Shown here: one piece after another, positions 25,356 through 33,795 of the stretch
How the letters are laid out: every line of letters begins with the position of its first letter
Position numbering within the stretch: the stretch's first letter is position 1
From: Halobacteriovorax marinus
GTDB lineage: Bacteria > Bdellovibrionota > Bacteriovoracia > Bacteriovoracales > Bacteriovoracaceae
Direction of reading: 5' to 3'
NCBI GenBank assembly: GCA_002163155.1
Contig: MAAO01000006.1
Coordinates: 868,001 to 932,000, forward strand
Length of the DNA: 64,000 nt
Program-made: the position numbers and the translations under genes
The notes under the pieces: generated by a model
What the model was told of the DNA's origin: nothing
Database searches by the model: none
Seen by the model: the letters and a program-made list of their open reading frames with translations, nothing else

Positions 25356-25922
25356 GTGACTGAATTATCGAGAGATAAGACATTTATTTATAGTTTGGTT
25401 CTGGCCCTGCTGGTTCATTGCTGTGTTTTCTATTCGAGTCCAGACTCAGTTGTTGTCAAAAGAGCGACTCTTGCTATTGGCCAGAAGGTGCAAAAGTTAC
25501 GCTTGTCCCTTAGAAAGTCCATCAAACCAGTAGTTAAGAAACCTATAAAGAAGAAACGCTCAAAGTTGGCGCGTAAAGTTGTTCCTGTAATCAAAGAACA
25601 AACAACGCAAGTTGTGAAGAAAGCACAGTCTGCGATTATGAAGACTGACTTCAATGCTCTTTCTAGATATACGCCAAAACCTCGCTACCCAAGAAGGGCC
25701 CTAAGAAAAGGCCTACAGGGAGCAGTATTAGTGCAGATTTTCATTGATGAGCAAGGTGTTCCTTATAATTCAAAACTCTTAAAAACTTCTGGGCATAAAG
25801 TCTTAGATGACGCAGCTCTTAGGGGTGCGTTAGATTGGAGATTCACTCCCGCTCGTAGTGGGGAAGTTGCCATTAAGTCTCAAAACAACCAAACCTTCGT
25901 TTTTTCACTTCAAAACATCTAA
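25356..25922 (+). CDS. tonB: TonB energy-transducer protein
   Basis: A 188-residue TonB family protein. It has one N-terminal membrane anchor (FIYSLVLALLVHCCVFY), a lysine-rich periplasmic linker (about residues 35-85) and the TonB C-terminal domain (about 100-188). The domain contains YTPKPRYPRRALRKGLQGAVLVQIFIDEQG, DDAALRGALDWRFTPAR and a final FVFSL strand. It couples the proton gradient to outer-membrane receptors, most simply the FecA-like one encoded next door. No exbB or exbD is in the window. The GTG start follows GGAG with six bases between. Confidence 0.88.
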   Translation: MTELSRDKTFIYSLVLALLVHCCVFYSSPDSVVVKRATLAIGQKVQKLRLSLRKSIKPVVKKPIKKKRSKLARKVVPVIKEQTTQVVKKAQSAIMKTDFNALSRYTPKPRYPRRALRKGLQGAVLVQIFIDEQGVPYNSKLLKTSGHKVLDDAALRGALDWRFTPARSGEVAIKSQNNQTFVFSLQNI

Positions 25923-25929
25923 AAGTAAA

Positions 25930-25958
25930 CTGACACCAAACCTTTTCTTCGTTATACT
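25930..25958 (+). promoter_or_regulatory. sigma70 promoter for gltX-tyrS
   Basis: CTGACA (25930-25935) and TATACT (25953-25958) are separated by exactly 17 bases, each one mismatch from consensus. The gltX start is 37 bases after the -10, preceded by AAGGTGA. Confidence 0.7.
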
Positions 25959-25994
25959 GACATTTAAAAATTTGAGTAAAAAGGTGAAAGAAAA

Positions 25995-27431
25995 ATGAGT
26001 GTTAGAGTTAGATTTGCCCCGTCTCCAACAGGGTACTTACATATCGGTGGAGCGCGTACAGCTTTATATTGTTACTTAATTGCAAAGGCGCAAAAGGGTA
26101 GTTTCATTCTTAGGATTGAAGATACCGATTTAGAGCGTAGTAAGAGGGAATACGAACTTGCCATGATTGATGACCTTAAATGGTGTGGAATTGATTATGA
26201 CGAAGGTCCAGATAAGGGCGGAGAGTTTGGTCCGTACAGACAATCTGAAAGAACTCAAACTTATTTAGATATTGCAAAAGACTTTGTAGAAAAAGGATTT
26301 GCTTACCCATGTTTCCTCACAACTTCTGAACTAGAAGAGTTAACTGCGAAAGCTGAAAGTGAAAAGAAATCACCACATGCTTATCACGGAAAATATAGAG
26401 ACCTAGATCCTGCAGAGGCCAAGAAGAGAGTTGAAGCTGGTGAAGCGCATATTATTCGTTTTAAAAATCCAAGAAAGGAATGGTCTTTCACAGATATGGT
26501 AAGAGGGGATGTTAAATTTCCTGTGGATATGGTTGGTGACTTTGCCATTATCAGATCTAATGGAATGCCTGTTTATAACTTCTGTTGTGTGATTGATGAT
26601 CATCTTATGAAGATGACTCACGTTATCCGCGCTGAGGAACATTTAAATAATACTGTAAGACAACTTATGATTTATGAAGCACTTGGAGCAGAGCCACCAC
26701 GTTTTGTTCATTGCTCATTACTTGTTGGTGAAGATAGACAAAAACTATCTAAGAGACATGGGGCCACTTCTGTAAAACAATATAGAGAACAGGATTACCT
26801 TCCTGCCGCTCTTATGAATTACTTGTGCTTACTTGGTTGGTCTCACCCTGATGAGACAGATATTTTTGATATCAACCAAATGGATAGTATTTTTGATTTA
26901 AATAGATTTAATAAATCACCTGCTTTCTATGACATTACTAAGCTTAAGTTCTTTAATGAGCAGTACCTTAGAGCTCTCTCTGTAGAGGATCTTGCAACTG
27001 GTTTTGAAAAAGCGATACCTAGTGAGCATGCTTATCATGCAAAAGAGACAAGTTGGAAATTGGACTTTGCTGAACTCTTTAGAGAAAAAGTTCAACTCTT
27101 CAGTGATATTGTTCCTCAACTTGGTTTAATTTTTGATGAGACAATTGAGCAAACGGAAGATGTTGTTGATGTAAACTCTTGGGAAACAACTCCTACTATT
27201 AGAGATTATGTAAAAACTAGAGTTTCTGAAATCAAAGCTTCTGGAAGTGAGAATATTACTTCTGAAGAATTCAAAGAAATAATGAATCATTTAAAGAAAG
27301 AATTAAAAATAAAAGGTAAGCCATTATTTATGGGCTTAAGAGTTGTTCTTACGGGAAAAACTCATGGTCCTGATTTATCAAAGGCCATTCCTTTAACGCC
27401 AATTTCAACAATTGAAAAAAGATTAAGCTAG
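25995..27431 (+). CDS. gltX: glutamyl-tRNA synthetase
   Basis: A 478-residue class I aminoacyl-tRNA synthetase that charges tRNA(Glu). The HIGH motif is in RFAPSPTGYLHIGGARTALY at the start and the KMSKS-type motif in RQKLSKRHGATSV near residue 247. GMPVYNFCCVIDDHLMKMTHVIRAEEHLNNT is the conserved catalytic-domain segment. The C-terminal anticodon-binding region runs from about 330 to 478. Length is normal. tyrS follows after eight bases, and both share the promoter at 25930. Whether it also charges tRNA(Gln) depends on GatCAB, which is not in the window. Confidence 0.96.
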   Translation: MSVRVRFAPSPTGYLHIGGARTALYCYLIAKAQKGSFILRIEDTDLERSKREYELAMIDDLKWCGIDYDEGPDKGGEFGPYRQSERTQTYLDIAKDFVEKGFAYPCFLTTSELEELTAKAESEKKSPHAYHGKYRDLDPAEAKKRVEAGEAHIIRFKNPRKEWSFTDMVRGDVKFPVDMVGDFAIIRSNGMPVYNFCCVIDDHLMKMTHVIRAEEHLNNTVRQLMIYEALGAEPPRFVHCSLLVGEDRQKLSKRHGATSVKQYREQDYLPAALMNYLCLLGWSHPDETDIFDINQMDSIFDLNRFNKSPAFYDITKLKFFNEQYLRALSVEDLATGFEKAIPSEHAYHAKETSWKLDFAELFREKVQLFSDIVPQLGLIFDETIEQTEDVVDVNSWETTPTIRDYVKTRVSEIKASGSENITSEEFKEIMNHLKKELKIKGKPLFMGLRVVLTGKTHGPDLSKAIPLTPISTIEKRLS

Positions 27432-27439
27432 GAAGTATT

Positions 27440-28711
27440 ATGAATTGTTACGAAGACTTTCAAAAACGTGGACTCATTGAAACAGAATCTCATGAGGAAA
27501 TTAAAGAGGCCTTAGATAATAAGTCTCTTAGCTTCTACGTAGGATATGATCCAACAGCTAAGTCCCTTCAAATTGGAAACTTATTCTGTGTCATTACTAT
27601 GATGAGATTACAACGTTATGGACATAAGCCTTATGTTCTAGTTGGTGGTGCCACGGGAATGATTGGGGATCCTTCTGGAAAGAATGCGGAACGTAATCTT
27701 TTAAATGAAGAAATTCTTAATGAAAATATTAATGGTCAACGAGTACAATTAGAAAAGCTGCTAGACTTTAATTGCGGTGATAATAGTGCAGTCATGGTGA
27801 ATAACTATGACTGGATGAGTGGATTTTCTTTCTTAAATTTCTTAAGAGATGTAGGAAAGAGATTTCGTCTGTCAGACATGCTGGCTAAAGACTCTGTAAA
27901 GTCTCGTCTTAATTCTGAAGCGGGAATTTCTTTTACAGAGTTTGCTTACCAAATGTTACAGGCCTATGACTTTGCGCATTTGAACAAAACCTACGGAGTC
28001 TCTCTTCAACTTGGAGGAGGGGATCAATGGGGAAATATTACTGCTGGAATTGATTTAACGAGAAAGCTTCATTCTAATCAAGTTTTTGGATTAACTATTC
28101 CTCTAGTGACAGATTCTCAGGGAAAGAAATTTGGAAAATCAGAAGGTGGACAAACTATTTATCTAGATCCTTCAATGACGACTCCTTATAAAATGTATCA
28201 ATACCTAGTGAACACAGATGATTCATGTGTTGAAAAATATCTTCACTATTTTACATTTCTCTCTCATGTCGATATGGAAAAAATAATTGCTGACTCTAAA
28301 GAAACACCTCATCTAAGAATTGGACAAAAAGTCATTGCTGAAGAAGTGACTAAACTTGTTCATGGAGAAGAGGGATTAGCTTCTGCTGTAAGAGCAACGA
28401 AATTTTTCTTTGGAGAAAAAATTGAAAATGTTTCTGATGCTGATGTAGCTTCAATTTTTGAAGATATTCCTTCTGTAAACTTATCAAGTGATTATCTCAA
28501 TGATGGAAATATTATTGAAATGCTTTCTGAAACTCCACTTTTTAAAAGTAAGAAGGAGATTAGAAGAGCGGTTGATCAAAAAGGTATCTATATTAATAAT
28601 GTGGCGATCACAGGTAGTGAGCAAACTCTTTCAAAATCCGATCTTGCAAGTGAAACAGCACTTGTACTTAGAAAGGGTAAGAAGAATTACTGCGTAGTGA
28701 AATTTAGTTAA
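27440..28711 (+). CDS. tyrS: tyrosyl-tRNA synthetase
   Basis: A 423-residue class I synthetase that charges tRNA(Tyr). The HIGH-like site lies in YVGYDPTAKSLQIGNL (residues 34-49), the tyrosine-binding segment in YQMLQAYDFAHL, QLGGGDQWGNI near 195, and the KMSKS-type loop in GKKFGKSEGG near 235. An S4 RNA-binding domain occupies about residues 355-423. GGAAG precedes the ATG. A strong terminator follows, so gltX-tyrS is a closed two-gene unit. Confidence 0.96.
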   Translation: MNCYEDFQKRGLIETESHEEIKEALDNKSLSFYVGYDPTAKSLQIGNLFCVITMMRLQRYGHKPYVLVGGATGMIGDPSGKNAERNLLNEEILNENINGQRVQLEKLLDFNCGDNSAVMVNNYDWMSGFSFLNFLRDVGKRFRLSDMLAKDSVKSRLNSEAGISFTEFAYQMLQAYDFAHLNKTYGVSLQLGGGDQWGNITAGIDLTRKLHSNQVFGLTIPLVTDSQGKKFGKSEGGQTIYLDPSMTTPYKMYQYLVNTDDSCVEKYLHYFTFLSHVDMEKIIADSKETPHLRIGQKVIAEEVTKLVHGEEGLASAVRATKFFFGEKIENVSDADVASIFEDIPSVNLSSDYLNDGNIIEMLSETPLFKSKKEIRRAVDQKGIYINNVAITGSEQTLSKSDLASETALVLRKGKKNYCVVKFS

Positions 28712-28750
28712 TAGATTTTCCATTATCATTACCATTACCATTTTCTTGAG

Positions 28751-28776
28751 GACCACTTTATGTGGTCTTTTTTTTT
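28751..28776 (+). terminator. Rho-independent terminator of gltX-tyrS
   Basis: GACCAC and GTGGTC form a perfect stem with loop TTTAT, followed by nine Ts. It lies about 40 bases after the tyrS stop. Confidence 0.88.
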
Positions 28777-28882
28777 CTTTTCTAACTCGCTAATTTGCTG
28801 TGAATTTCAAAAATAGGTACAAGTATTTATCTAGGCTTCCGATAAGTAGTGGCACTAGAAAACAATTTTAATGAGGGCCAAA

Positions 28883-29236
28883 ATGTTGTCATTTGATAAA
28901 GAGAAATTAAATGGATATTTTTCTGATGAAACCGAAATTCTTTGTGAATTAATTGACGATTTCTTTAGTGAACTTCCAAGCATGCTGGCCCCTATAAAAG
29001 ATTCAATTGAGAAGGCTGACATGGGCGGATTACAAATATCTGCACACACATTAAAGGGTGCTGTAAGTAATTTCTTTCCCCCGGACTGTGTTGAACATTC
29101 TTATGAGTTAGAGAAAATAGGAAAGAGTGGAGTTTTTGATCTAAACCTTGCGAGTGAACACTACCAGAAGCTGGAGGCCGCTCTGCAAATACTTGAAGGT
29201 GAATTAAAGGAATTTTCTAAGGAACTTTCAGGGTAA
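28883..29236 (+). CDS. Hpt-domain histidine phosphotransfer protein
   Basis: A 117-residue free-standing Hpt domain that would relay phosphate between a hybrid sensor kinase and a response regulator. The phosphorylated histidine is H55 in ISAHTLKGAVSNFF. The surrounding four-helix pattern fits the family. The start at ATG 28883 (MLSFDKEK) follows GAGGG with a five-base spacer, so the upstream in-frame ATG at 28871 is rejected. No partner kinase is adjacent. The receiver/DHp protein near 3.5 kb is a possible but unproven partner. Confidence 0.85.
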   Translation: MLSFDKEKLNGYFSDETEILCELIDDFFSELPSMLAPIKDSIEKADMGGLQISAHTLKGAVSNFFPPDCVEHSYELEKIGKSGVFDLNLASEHYQKLEAALQILEGELKEFSKELSG

Positions 29237-29445
29237 AAAAAATCGACGATTGCATACTTCCTGTAGCTATCGCCGATCAATAGTGCTCAAAATTTTTATT
29301 TGTCTCTGCCTACAAATAGTCTAATCGAGGCAGTAATTTTTTAAAAGGAAAATCTTGCCTCATTTATAACTTTTCACTGTACACTTTTAATCAGCTACTA
29401 GGTAAGTCACTGTAATACTAAAGCTTCTATTATATCTATTTAAAT

Positions 29446-30123
29446 TTATTTCTTTTTAAATATTGGAGAGTAAACCTTTTCACCCAGGAGAGATTTTTCA
29501 ATGAAGCCAATGTACTTTTTTAAGAGTGTTGGATCTTTCTTTTTGGCCCTTTCTATTTCAATTTTTATAGCAAGTAGTGAGGCCTTCGTATCTTTAATCA
29601 TCATGTCTCTTACAATGCCCGCAAAAATGGACTTTGGTTTAACAGCATTGTGATATTCCATTAAAGTCTTACCCTTGTACTCTTTAAAAATGGCATAACC
29701 TTCGACTTTCTCTGTACTCTCTGATTCCACCATGTACCAGTTTGCTTGGTAGTGCTTGTCGTTCTCTTTCTTAAAATTACTGCCATGGGTATAGGTTGTA
29801 TTTGTAAGCGGCCAAGGAAGCTCTAATTCGTATTCTGTGAGAACTTCTGTAGCGCTTATATGTTTTATAGGCCTTGACACGATAACGGCAGGTAGGTAGT
29901 TCTTTTGATGATCTAGCGCTAAGAAAATGGCCAGAGACTCAAGCGGGCTAGCATCTACAATTTGATAAATGTGTATTTTCGGCCAAGCAGACGTTTCCAC
30001 TTTTTCTTTTTGGAGAATTGTTTCGCCTTTTTCCAGTTGAGGTAATAATTCTTCACTCATCTTACTGTGTGTCGCGTTGATTGTGAGAAGTATTACGCAT
30101 GCTGTTAGAAAAATATTCATCAT
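29446..30123 (-). CDS. exported SRPBCC/START-like protein
   Basis: A 225-residue protein with a signal peptide (MMNIFLTACVILLTINATHS). It has a possible helix-grip core: IYQIVDASPLESLAIFLALDHQKNYLPAVIVSRPI near residue 52, YELELPWPLTNTTYTHGSNF near 97, and a long C-terminal helix. This order resembles START/polyketide-cyclase (SRPBCC) proteins that bind hydrophobic ligands such as lipids. That assignment is inference from pattern, not a clear motif. It stands alone, close to the lipid-modifying genes that begin at 30.2 kb. Confidence 0.5.
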   Translation of the reverse strand: MMNIFLTACVILLTINATHSKMSEELLPQLEKGETILQKEKVETSAWPKIHIYQIVDASPLESLAIFLALDHQKNYLPAVIVSRPIKHISATEVLTEYELELPWPLTNTTYTHGSNFKKENDKHYQANWYMVESESTEKVEGYAIFKEYKGKTLMEYHNAVKPKSIFAGIVRDMMIKDTKASLLAIKIEIERAKKKDPTLLKKYIGFIEKSLLGEKVYSPIFKKK

Positions 30124-30230
30124 TTATGGCCTTATGTTCAGAAAAATAAATATCACTTTTAAGATATTTTACAATATGTGCTTTTTCTGGCAATTACATA
30201 GATTAATAGCTAATTTATTACAGGTTTTCT

Positions 30231-30845
30231 ATGAAGAAATATGAATCGTTAAGAATATTTAAAAATCCTATCCTTGAAGCATGTACTCACGTACATCCAA
30301 TTATTCCATTAGTACTTTGGGCACCAGTTTCTATTTACTTAGGTTTTGCTGGTCAGGCCACGCACGGTCTATCTCTTGTTCAAATGATCACATGGTATGC
30401 TATTGGACTTTTGGTTTGGACTTTCACCGAATATATTCTGCATAGAGTTGTTTTTCACTTTCCTGGAAAGAGTTATTTAGCGAAGAAATTTGTCTTTCTC
30501 TTTCACGGTCTACATCATGACGATCCAGATGATCCAACAAGACTAGTGATGCCACCAGTTCCGGCGATTTTGATTATGCTGCTCTTATACAAGATGTTTG
30601 CACTAATGGTTCCTGCTCAATTTATTGAAGTCTTCATGTCTTCATTTATTATAGGGTATTTACTCTATGATTATATTCACTACGCTACTCATCATTTTAA
30701 GATGACAAATAGAGTGGGAAAATACCTAAAGAAGTTTCACCTGCAACACCACTATAGACATGAGAAAGCCAAGTACGGGGTAAGTTCTCCTCTTTGGGAT
30801 ATTATTCTAGGGACAATGACAGGACCAAAAGACGAAGGATATTAA
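30231..30845 (+). CDS. fatty acid 2-hydroxylase-like membrane enzyme
   Basis: A 204-residue membrane di-iron hydroxylase of the FA2H/Scs7 type, distinct from the two longer hydroxylase relatives in the window. The histidine boxes are TEYILHRVVFHF, FLFHGLHHDDPDDPTRLVMPP, YDYIHYATHH and KFHLQHHYRHEK. The HGLHHDxPxDxxRLVxPP stretch is characteristic of enzymes that 2-hydroxylate the acyl chain of ceramides and other sphingolipids. It is followed after three bases by a PAP2 gene and converges on a sphingolipid operon, which supports that role. Substrate remains inference. Confidence 0.82.
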   Translation: MKKYESLRIFKNPILEACTHVHPIIPLVLWAPVSIYLGFAGQATHGLSLVQMITWYAIGLLVWTFTEYILHRVVFHFPGKSYLAKKFVFLFHGLHHDDPDDPTRLVMPPVPAILIMLLLYKMFALMVPAQFIEVFMSSFIIGYLLYDYIHYATHHFKMTNRVGKYLKKFHLQHHYRHEKAKYGVSSPLWDIILGTMTGPKDEGY

Positions 30846-30848
30846 TTC

Positions 30849-31661
30849 GTGAAAACCGCTCTTCTCGCACTGTTTTGTAACTTCATTCTCATCAACTCTC
30901 AGGCCAAAGCACAGGATTCGGAATTAGGTCTCTCATATTGGAGTGATCTTAAGACGACTGCTGGTTTGTTATTACAAGGCTCTGTTGAACAATTTAAAGT
31001 CAAAAATAATCTCTATTACTTAGCGGCAGGAGTTTCCACCACTTGGTATTCATTTGAGAGGGATAAGGAATTCTCCGCTAGCGCCACTAAGAAGAGCACT
31101 CATAAGTTTATGGACTTAACGGGTGACCTAGGTGTCATCTTAAATTTTCCTATCATACATGGGGCATTCTACGCTTATGGTAGGAAAACAAAGAACCAAC
31201 ACCATATGCAATTTGCCATGGAGTACTTCTCTTCCATGTACCTTGCTCTGGCCGAATCTGGAATAATAAGTTTTATTCAGGTGCATGAAAGACCAGATTC
31301 AGGAAGTTTAAATTCATGGGAAACTGGTTTTAGGGGAGATTCATCTTTTCCCTCAGGACATGTGATTCCATTTTATGGATTATTCTTTAAAACATTACAA
31401 TTCTATGGACCTTATTGGGCAATACCTCCTGCAATCATTTCCGTAATCTCGGCGATGCAGAGAGTTCGCTCAGGTAAACACTATACTTCAGATGTTGTAA
31501 GTTCTTTCTTCTTTATGGCCATGGCCTCCGAAGGAGTTAGACAAGCGGCCAATTACCAGGACAATCATTCTTTCTATAAGTGGGTTTTTGAACACCAGGC
31601 CAGTCTTTCGGTTATTCGTCACGATAATGTTTATGGGCCAGCGATTGTTTGGAATTTTTAG
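30849..31661 (+). CDS. exported PAP2-family phosphatase
   Basis: A 270-residue protein with a signal peptide and the PAP2 acid-phosphatase core. The motif block SSFPSGHVIPFYGLFFK (near residue 167) supplies the PSGH histidine, and RVRSGKHYTSDVVSSFFF (near 202) supplies R-x5-H-x3-D. The KX6RP block is not obvious, so catalytic completeness is uncertain. PAP2 enzymes remove phosphate from lipid phosphates. Its place next to a hydroxylase and facing the sphingolipid operon suggests action on a lipid phosphate intermediate. The GTG start follows AGGA. Its end lies two bases from the convergent reductase gene. Confidence 0.75.
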   Translation: MKTALLALFCNFILINSQAKAQDSELGLSYWSDLKTTAGLLLQGSVEQFKVKNNLYYLAAGVSTTWYSFERDKEFSASATKKSTHKFMDLTGDLGVILNFPIIHGAFYAYGRKTKNQHHMQFAMEYFSSMYLALAESGIISFIQVHERPDSGSLNSWETGFRGDSSFPSGHVIPFYGLFFKTLQFYGPYWAIPPAIISVISAMQRVRSGKHYTSDVVSSFFFMAMASEGVRQAANYQDNHSFYKWVFEHQASLSVIRHDNVYGPAIVWNF

Positions 31662-31663
31662 AC

Positions 31664-32659
31664 TTAGAGCCAGTCTCTATTTCTATAGTCAGTAAGCGTC
31701 GCTTTAACTGTGCGATCTAAATCCCAATTGTAAGTCATACTTAAGTCTCTCTGTGACTTACTTGAATCACACACCCAAGCACTGGGAAGAAGCTCATGTA
31801 CTTTATCGGGAGTTAGTCTAATATCCAACTTGATAAATTTAGAGAGAACTCCTAAAAGCTTAGCTATCATCTTAATGAAGAGAGCAGGGATTTTTATATT
31901 GATTAGCGACTTTCTATTCATGGAAGACTTAATGTTTTCGTAGAGCTCATCTAAAGTGATGACCTTTGGAAATGAAGAGAAGTAGGTTTCACTACTTTCT
32001 GTCGAATTAGTGAGGCTATTTTTAATTGTTTCAATCAAATCATAGACGCATACAAAGCTGTATTCATTTTTGTGACCATTCATGCCAGCGGTTACCACAA
32101 GTCCATTAGAGATCATCTTAAACACGTCTAATACAGCAGGATCTCTGGGACCAATAACCATTGGTGGGCGGATGATATTTAAATTCCAGTTTGCTGGAGT
32201 TTGCTCTTTAATTTTATCTTCTGCTAGCTTCTTAGATTTTCCGTAAATACTTACAGGAGAGTCTCCACTGGTTTCACTACGAGATTCACCTTTATTTACA
32301 GGGCCAGCTGCAGCTAGTGAGGAAATGAAAACAAAGTTTAACGAATTATACTTCTCTTTGAGATCACTTAAGAGTTGTACAGAACAATCTGTATTCACTT
32401 TATAGAAGTTCTCTGTCTCCATGGAATGCACGATTCCAGCCGTATGAACGACTGCATCTAGATCACTTGGCAGAAGATCTACCCAAGAATTTTTCTTATT
32501 GTGAGAAAGAGATCCCAGAAGGTAAGTTCCAGGAACATTGAATTGTTTGGCCTTATCAATTGAACGAATAAGACAAAAGACTTCATGACCAGAGGCCTCT
32601 AGTAAATCACATAAGTGAGATCCTACAAAACCTGTGGCACCAGTGACGAGAACTTTCAT
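31664..32659 (-). CDS. NAD-dependent epimerase/dehydratase, putative ceramide reductase (CerR-like)
   Basis: A 331-residue extended short-chain dehydrogenase. The NAD(P)-binding motif is VLVTGATGFVGSHL at the N-terminus. The catalytic Y-x3-K is in SIYGKSKKLAED near residue 155, and the substrate-side segment is NIIRPPMVIGPRDPAV near 178. It is the third gene of an operon with serine palmitoyltransferase and a GNAT-like acyltransferase. In Caulobacter the same three families make ceramide, with the epimerase-type enzyme reducing the 3-keto group after acylation. The role here is inferred from that match and from gene order. Confidence 0.75.
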   Translation of the reverse strand: MKVLVTGATGFVGSHLCDLLEASGHEVFCLIRSIDKAKQFNVPGTYLLGSLSHNKKNSWVDLLPSDLDAVVHTAGIVHSMETENFYKVNTDCSVQLLSDLKEKYNSLNFVFISSLAAAGPVNKGESRSETSGDSPVSIYGKSKKLAEDKIKEQTPANWNLNIIRPPMVIGPRDPAVLDVFKMISNGLVVTAGMNGHKNEYSFVCVYDLIETIKNSLTNSTESSETYFSSFPKVITLDELYENIKSSMNRKSLINIKIPALFIKMIAKLLGVLSKFIKLDIRLTPDKVHELLPSAWVCDSSKSQRDLSMTYNWDLDRTVKATLTDYRNRDWL

Positions 32660-32661
32660 AC

Positions 32662-33786
32662 TTAGAGAGATTTAGAAAAAATTCTATAAGTCTTGTAAGG
32701 AGTTGCGCCCATTCTTACAAGTGGCTTATTCATGTTGATATTATCTTCAAGAATCCAACTCATTTCAGTTTCGTTGTAACCTGCTTCAAGTGCCATGGAT
32801 TGAGTTTTCGTATAGAGAAGAGACTCAAGTCCAATCTTTCTATATTCTTTTTTAACTCCCATAGTAAGAACACGCATTCTTTTGACGTATTTCTTAGAGT
32901 TAAGAAGTTTAAAAATTCCAAAAGGAAGAAGTTTTCCATTAGGAACTTGATAGAGTGCTTGATTAAAGTCGGGAAGAGCTACGATGAAACCAGCAGCTTT
33001 ACCGGCAACTTCACTAATAATGATTAGGTTAGGATCTACGACAGACTTTAAGTCTTTACAAGTGTGATCCCATTCTTCTTTAAGCATGGGAATAAATCCC
33101 CAATTATCTTCCCAAGCATCATTGTAGATTTCCCACATGAGCTCAGTTTCTTCTTTCCAGTTCTTCATATCCACATGTCTATATGTGATACGGTTTGATT
33201 TTTCTGCACGGGCAGATATTTTTTGAATCACTTCTGGAAGTTCAAAGTTTAAATCAAATTGGTAAGCAAGAAGATCTTTTGCTTTACCGTAACCACAAGA
33301 CTCTGTGTTAGGTAAGTGGTAAGGCTTATTGTAAGTCATCATGATCTGAGGTTGGTCATCAAAACCTTTAATCAGAGTACCTAGTGAGTAGTTTACAGAT
33401 GGATTAACAGGTCCTCTGATTTCAGATTTACCTTCAGCTTTAACATAGTCTTCAGCTGCTTTTAAGAGAATGTTGAAAACTTCAACATCATCAATAGCTT
33501 CAAAGAAACCGTAGAAGCCAATATTCTCATTGTGAATTTCATTGTGTTTATTATTTATAATGGCCTGGATTCTTCCAACGTCTTTTCCGTCTTTAGTGGC
33601 AATCCAAGCTTTAGTCGTCGCAGTCTTATAGAAAGGATGTTTTGGATTAAACTGATCTTTTAAAGAGAGTTTAAGCTGCGGAACCCAAAAAGTGTCATCA
33701 GCATAGAGATCCCATTGAAGATTGATAAAGCGTTTTTGATCTTTCTTATTTTTAAGAATATCAACTTCTTGAATCTTTATGCTCAT
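32662..33786 (-). CDS. YghO/GNAT-like acyltransferase, putative bacterial ceramide synthase
   Basis: A 374-residue soluble protein of the YghO-like group, remotely GNAT. The N-terminal part has NLQWDLYADDTFWVPQLK and FYKTATTKAWIATKDGKDVGRIQAI. The centre has EIRGPVNPSVNYSLGTLIKGF near residue 120 and PYHLPNTESCGYGKAKDLLAYQFDL. The C-terminal GNAT-type core has MRVLTMGVKKEYRKIGLESLLYTK. Relatives next to serine palmitoyltransferase genes N-acylate 3-ketosphinganine. The gene sits nine bases after spt and two bases before the reductase gene, with AGGAAAG in front. Function is inference from family and operon. Confidence 0.75.
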   Translation of the reverse strand: MSIKIQEVDILKNKKDQKRFINLQWDLYADDTFWVPQLKLSLKDQFNPKHPFYKTATTKAWIATKDGKDVGRIQAIINNKHNEIHNENIGFYGFFEAIDDVEVFNILLKAAEDYVKAEGKSEIRGPVNPSVNYSLGTLIKGFDDQPQIMMTYNKPYHLPNTESCGYGKAKDLLAYQFDLNFELPEVIQKISARAEKSNRITYRHVDMKNWKEETELMWEIYNDAWEDNWGFIPMLKEEWDHTCKDLKSVVDPNLIIISEVAGKAAGFIVALPDFNQALYQVPNGKLLPFGIFKLLNSKKYVKRMRVLTMGVKKEYRKIGLESLLYTKTQSMALEAGYNETEMSWILEDNINMNKPLVRMGATPYKTYRIFSKSL

Positions 33787-33795
33787 ATGTCTTTC

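Noticed and set aside
28719-28743. Short tandem repeat of CATTACCATT-type words, considered as the start of a CRISPR or satellite array
   Set aside because: Only two to three degenerate copies of 6 bases are present, directly before a terminator, so it is a microrepeat of no clear meaning.
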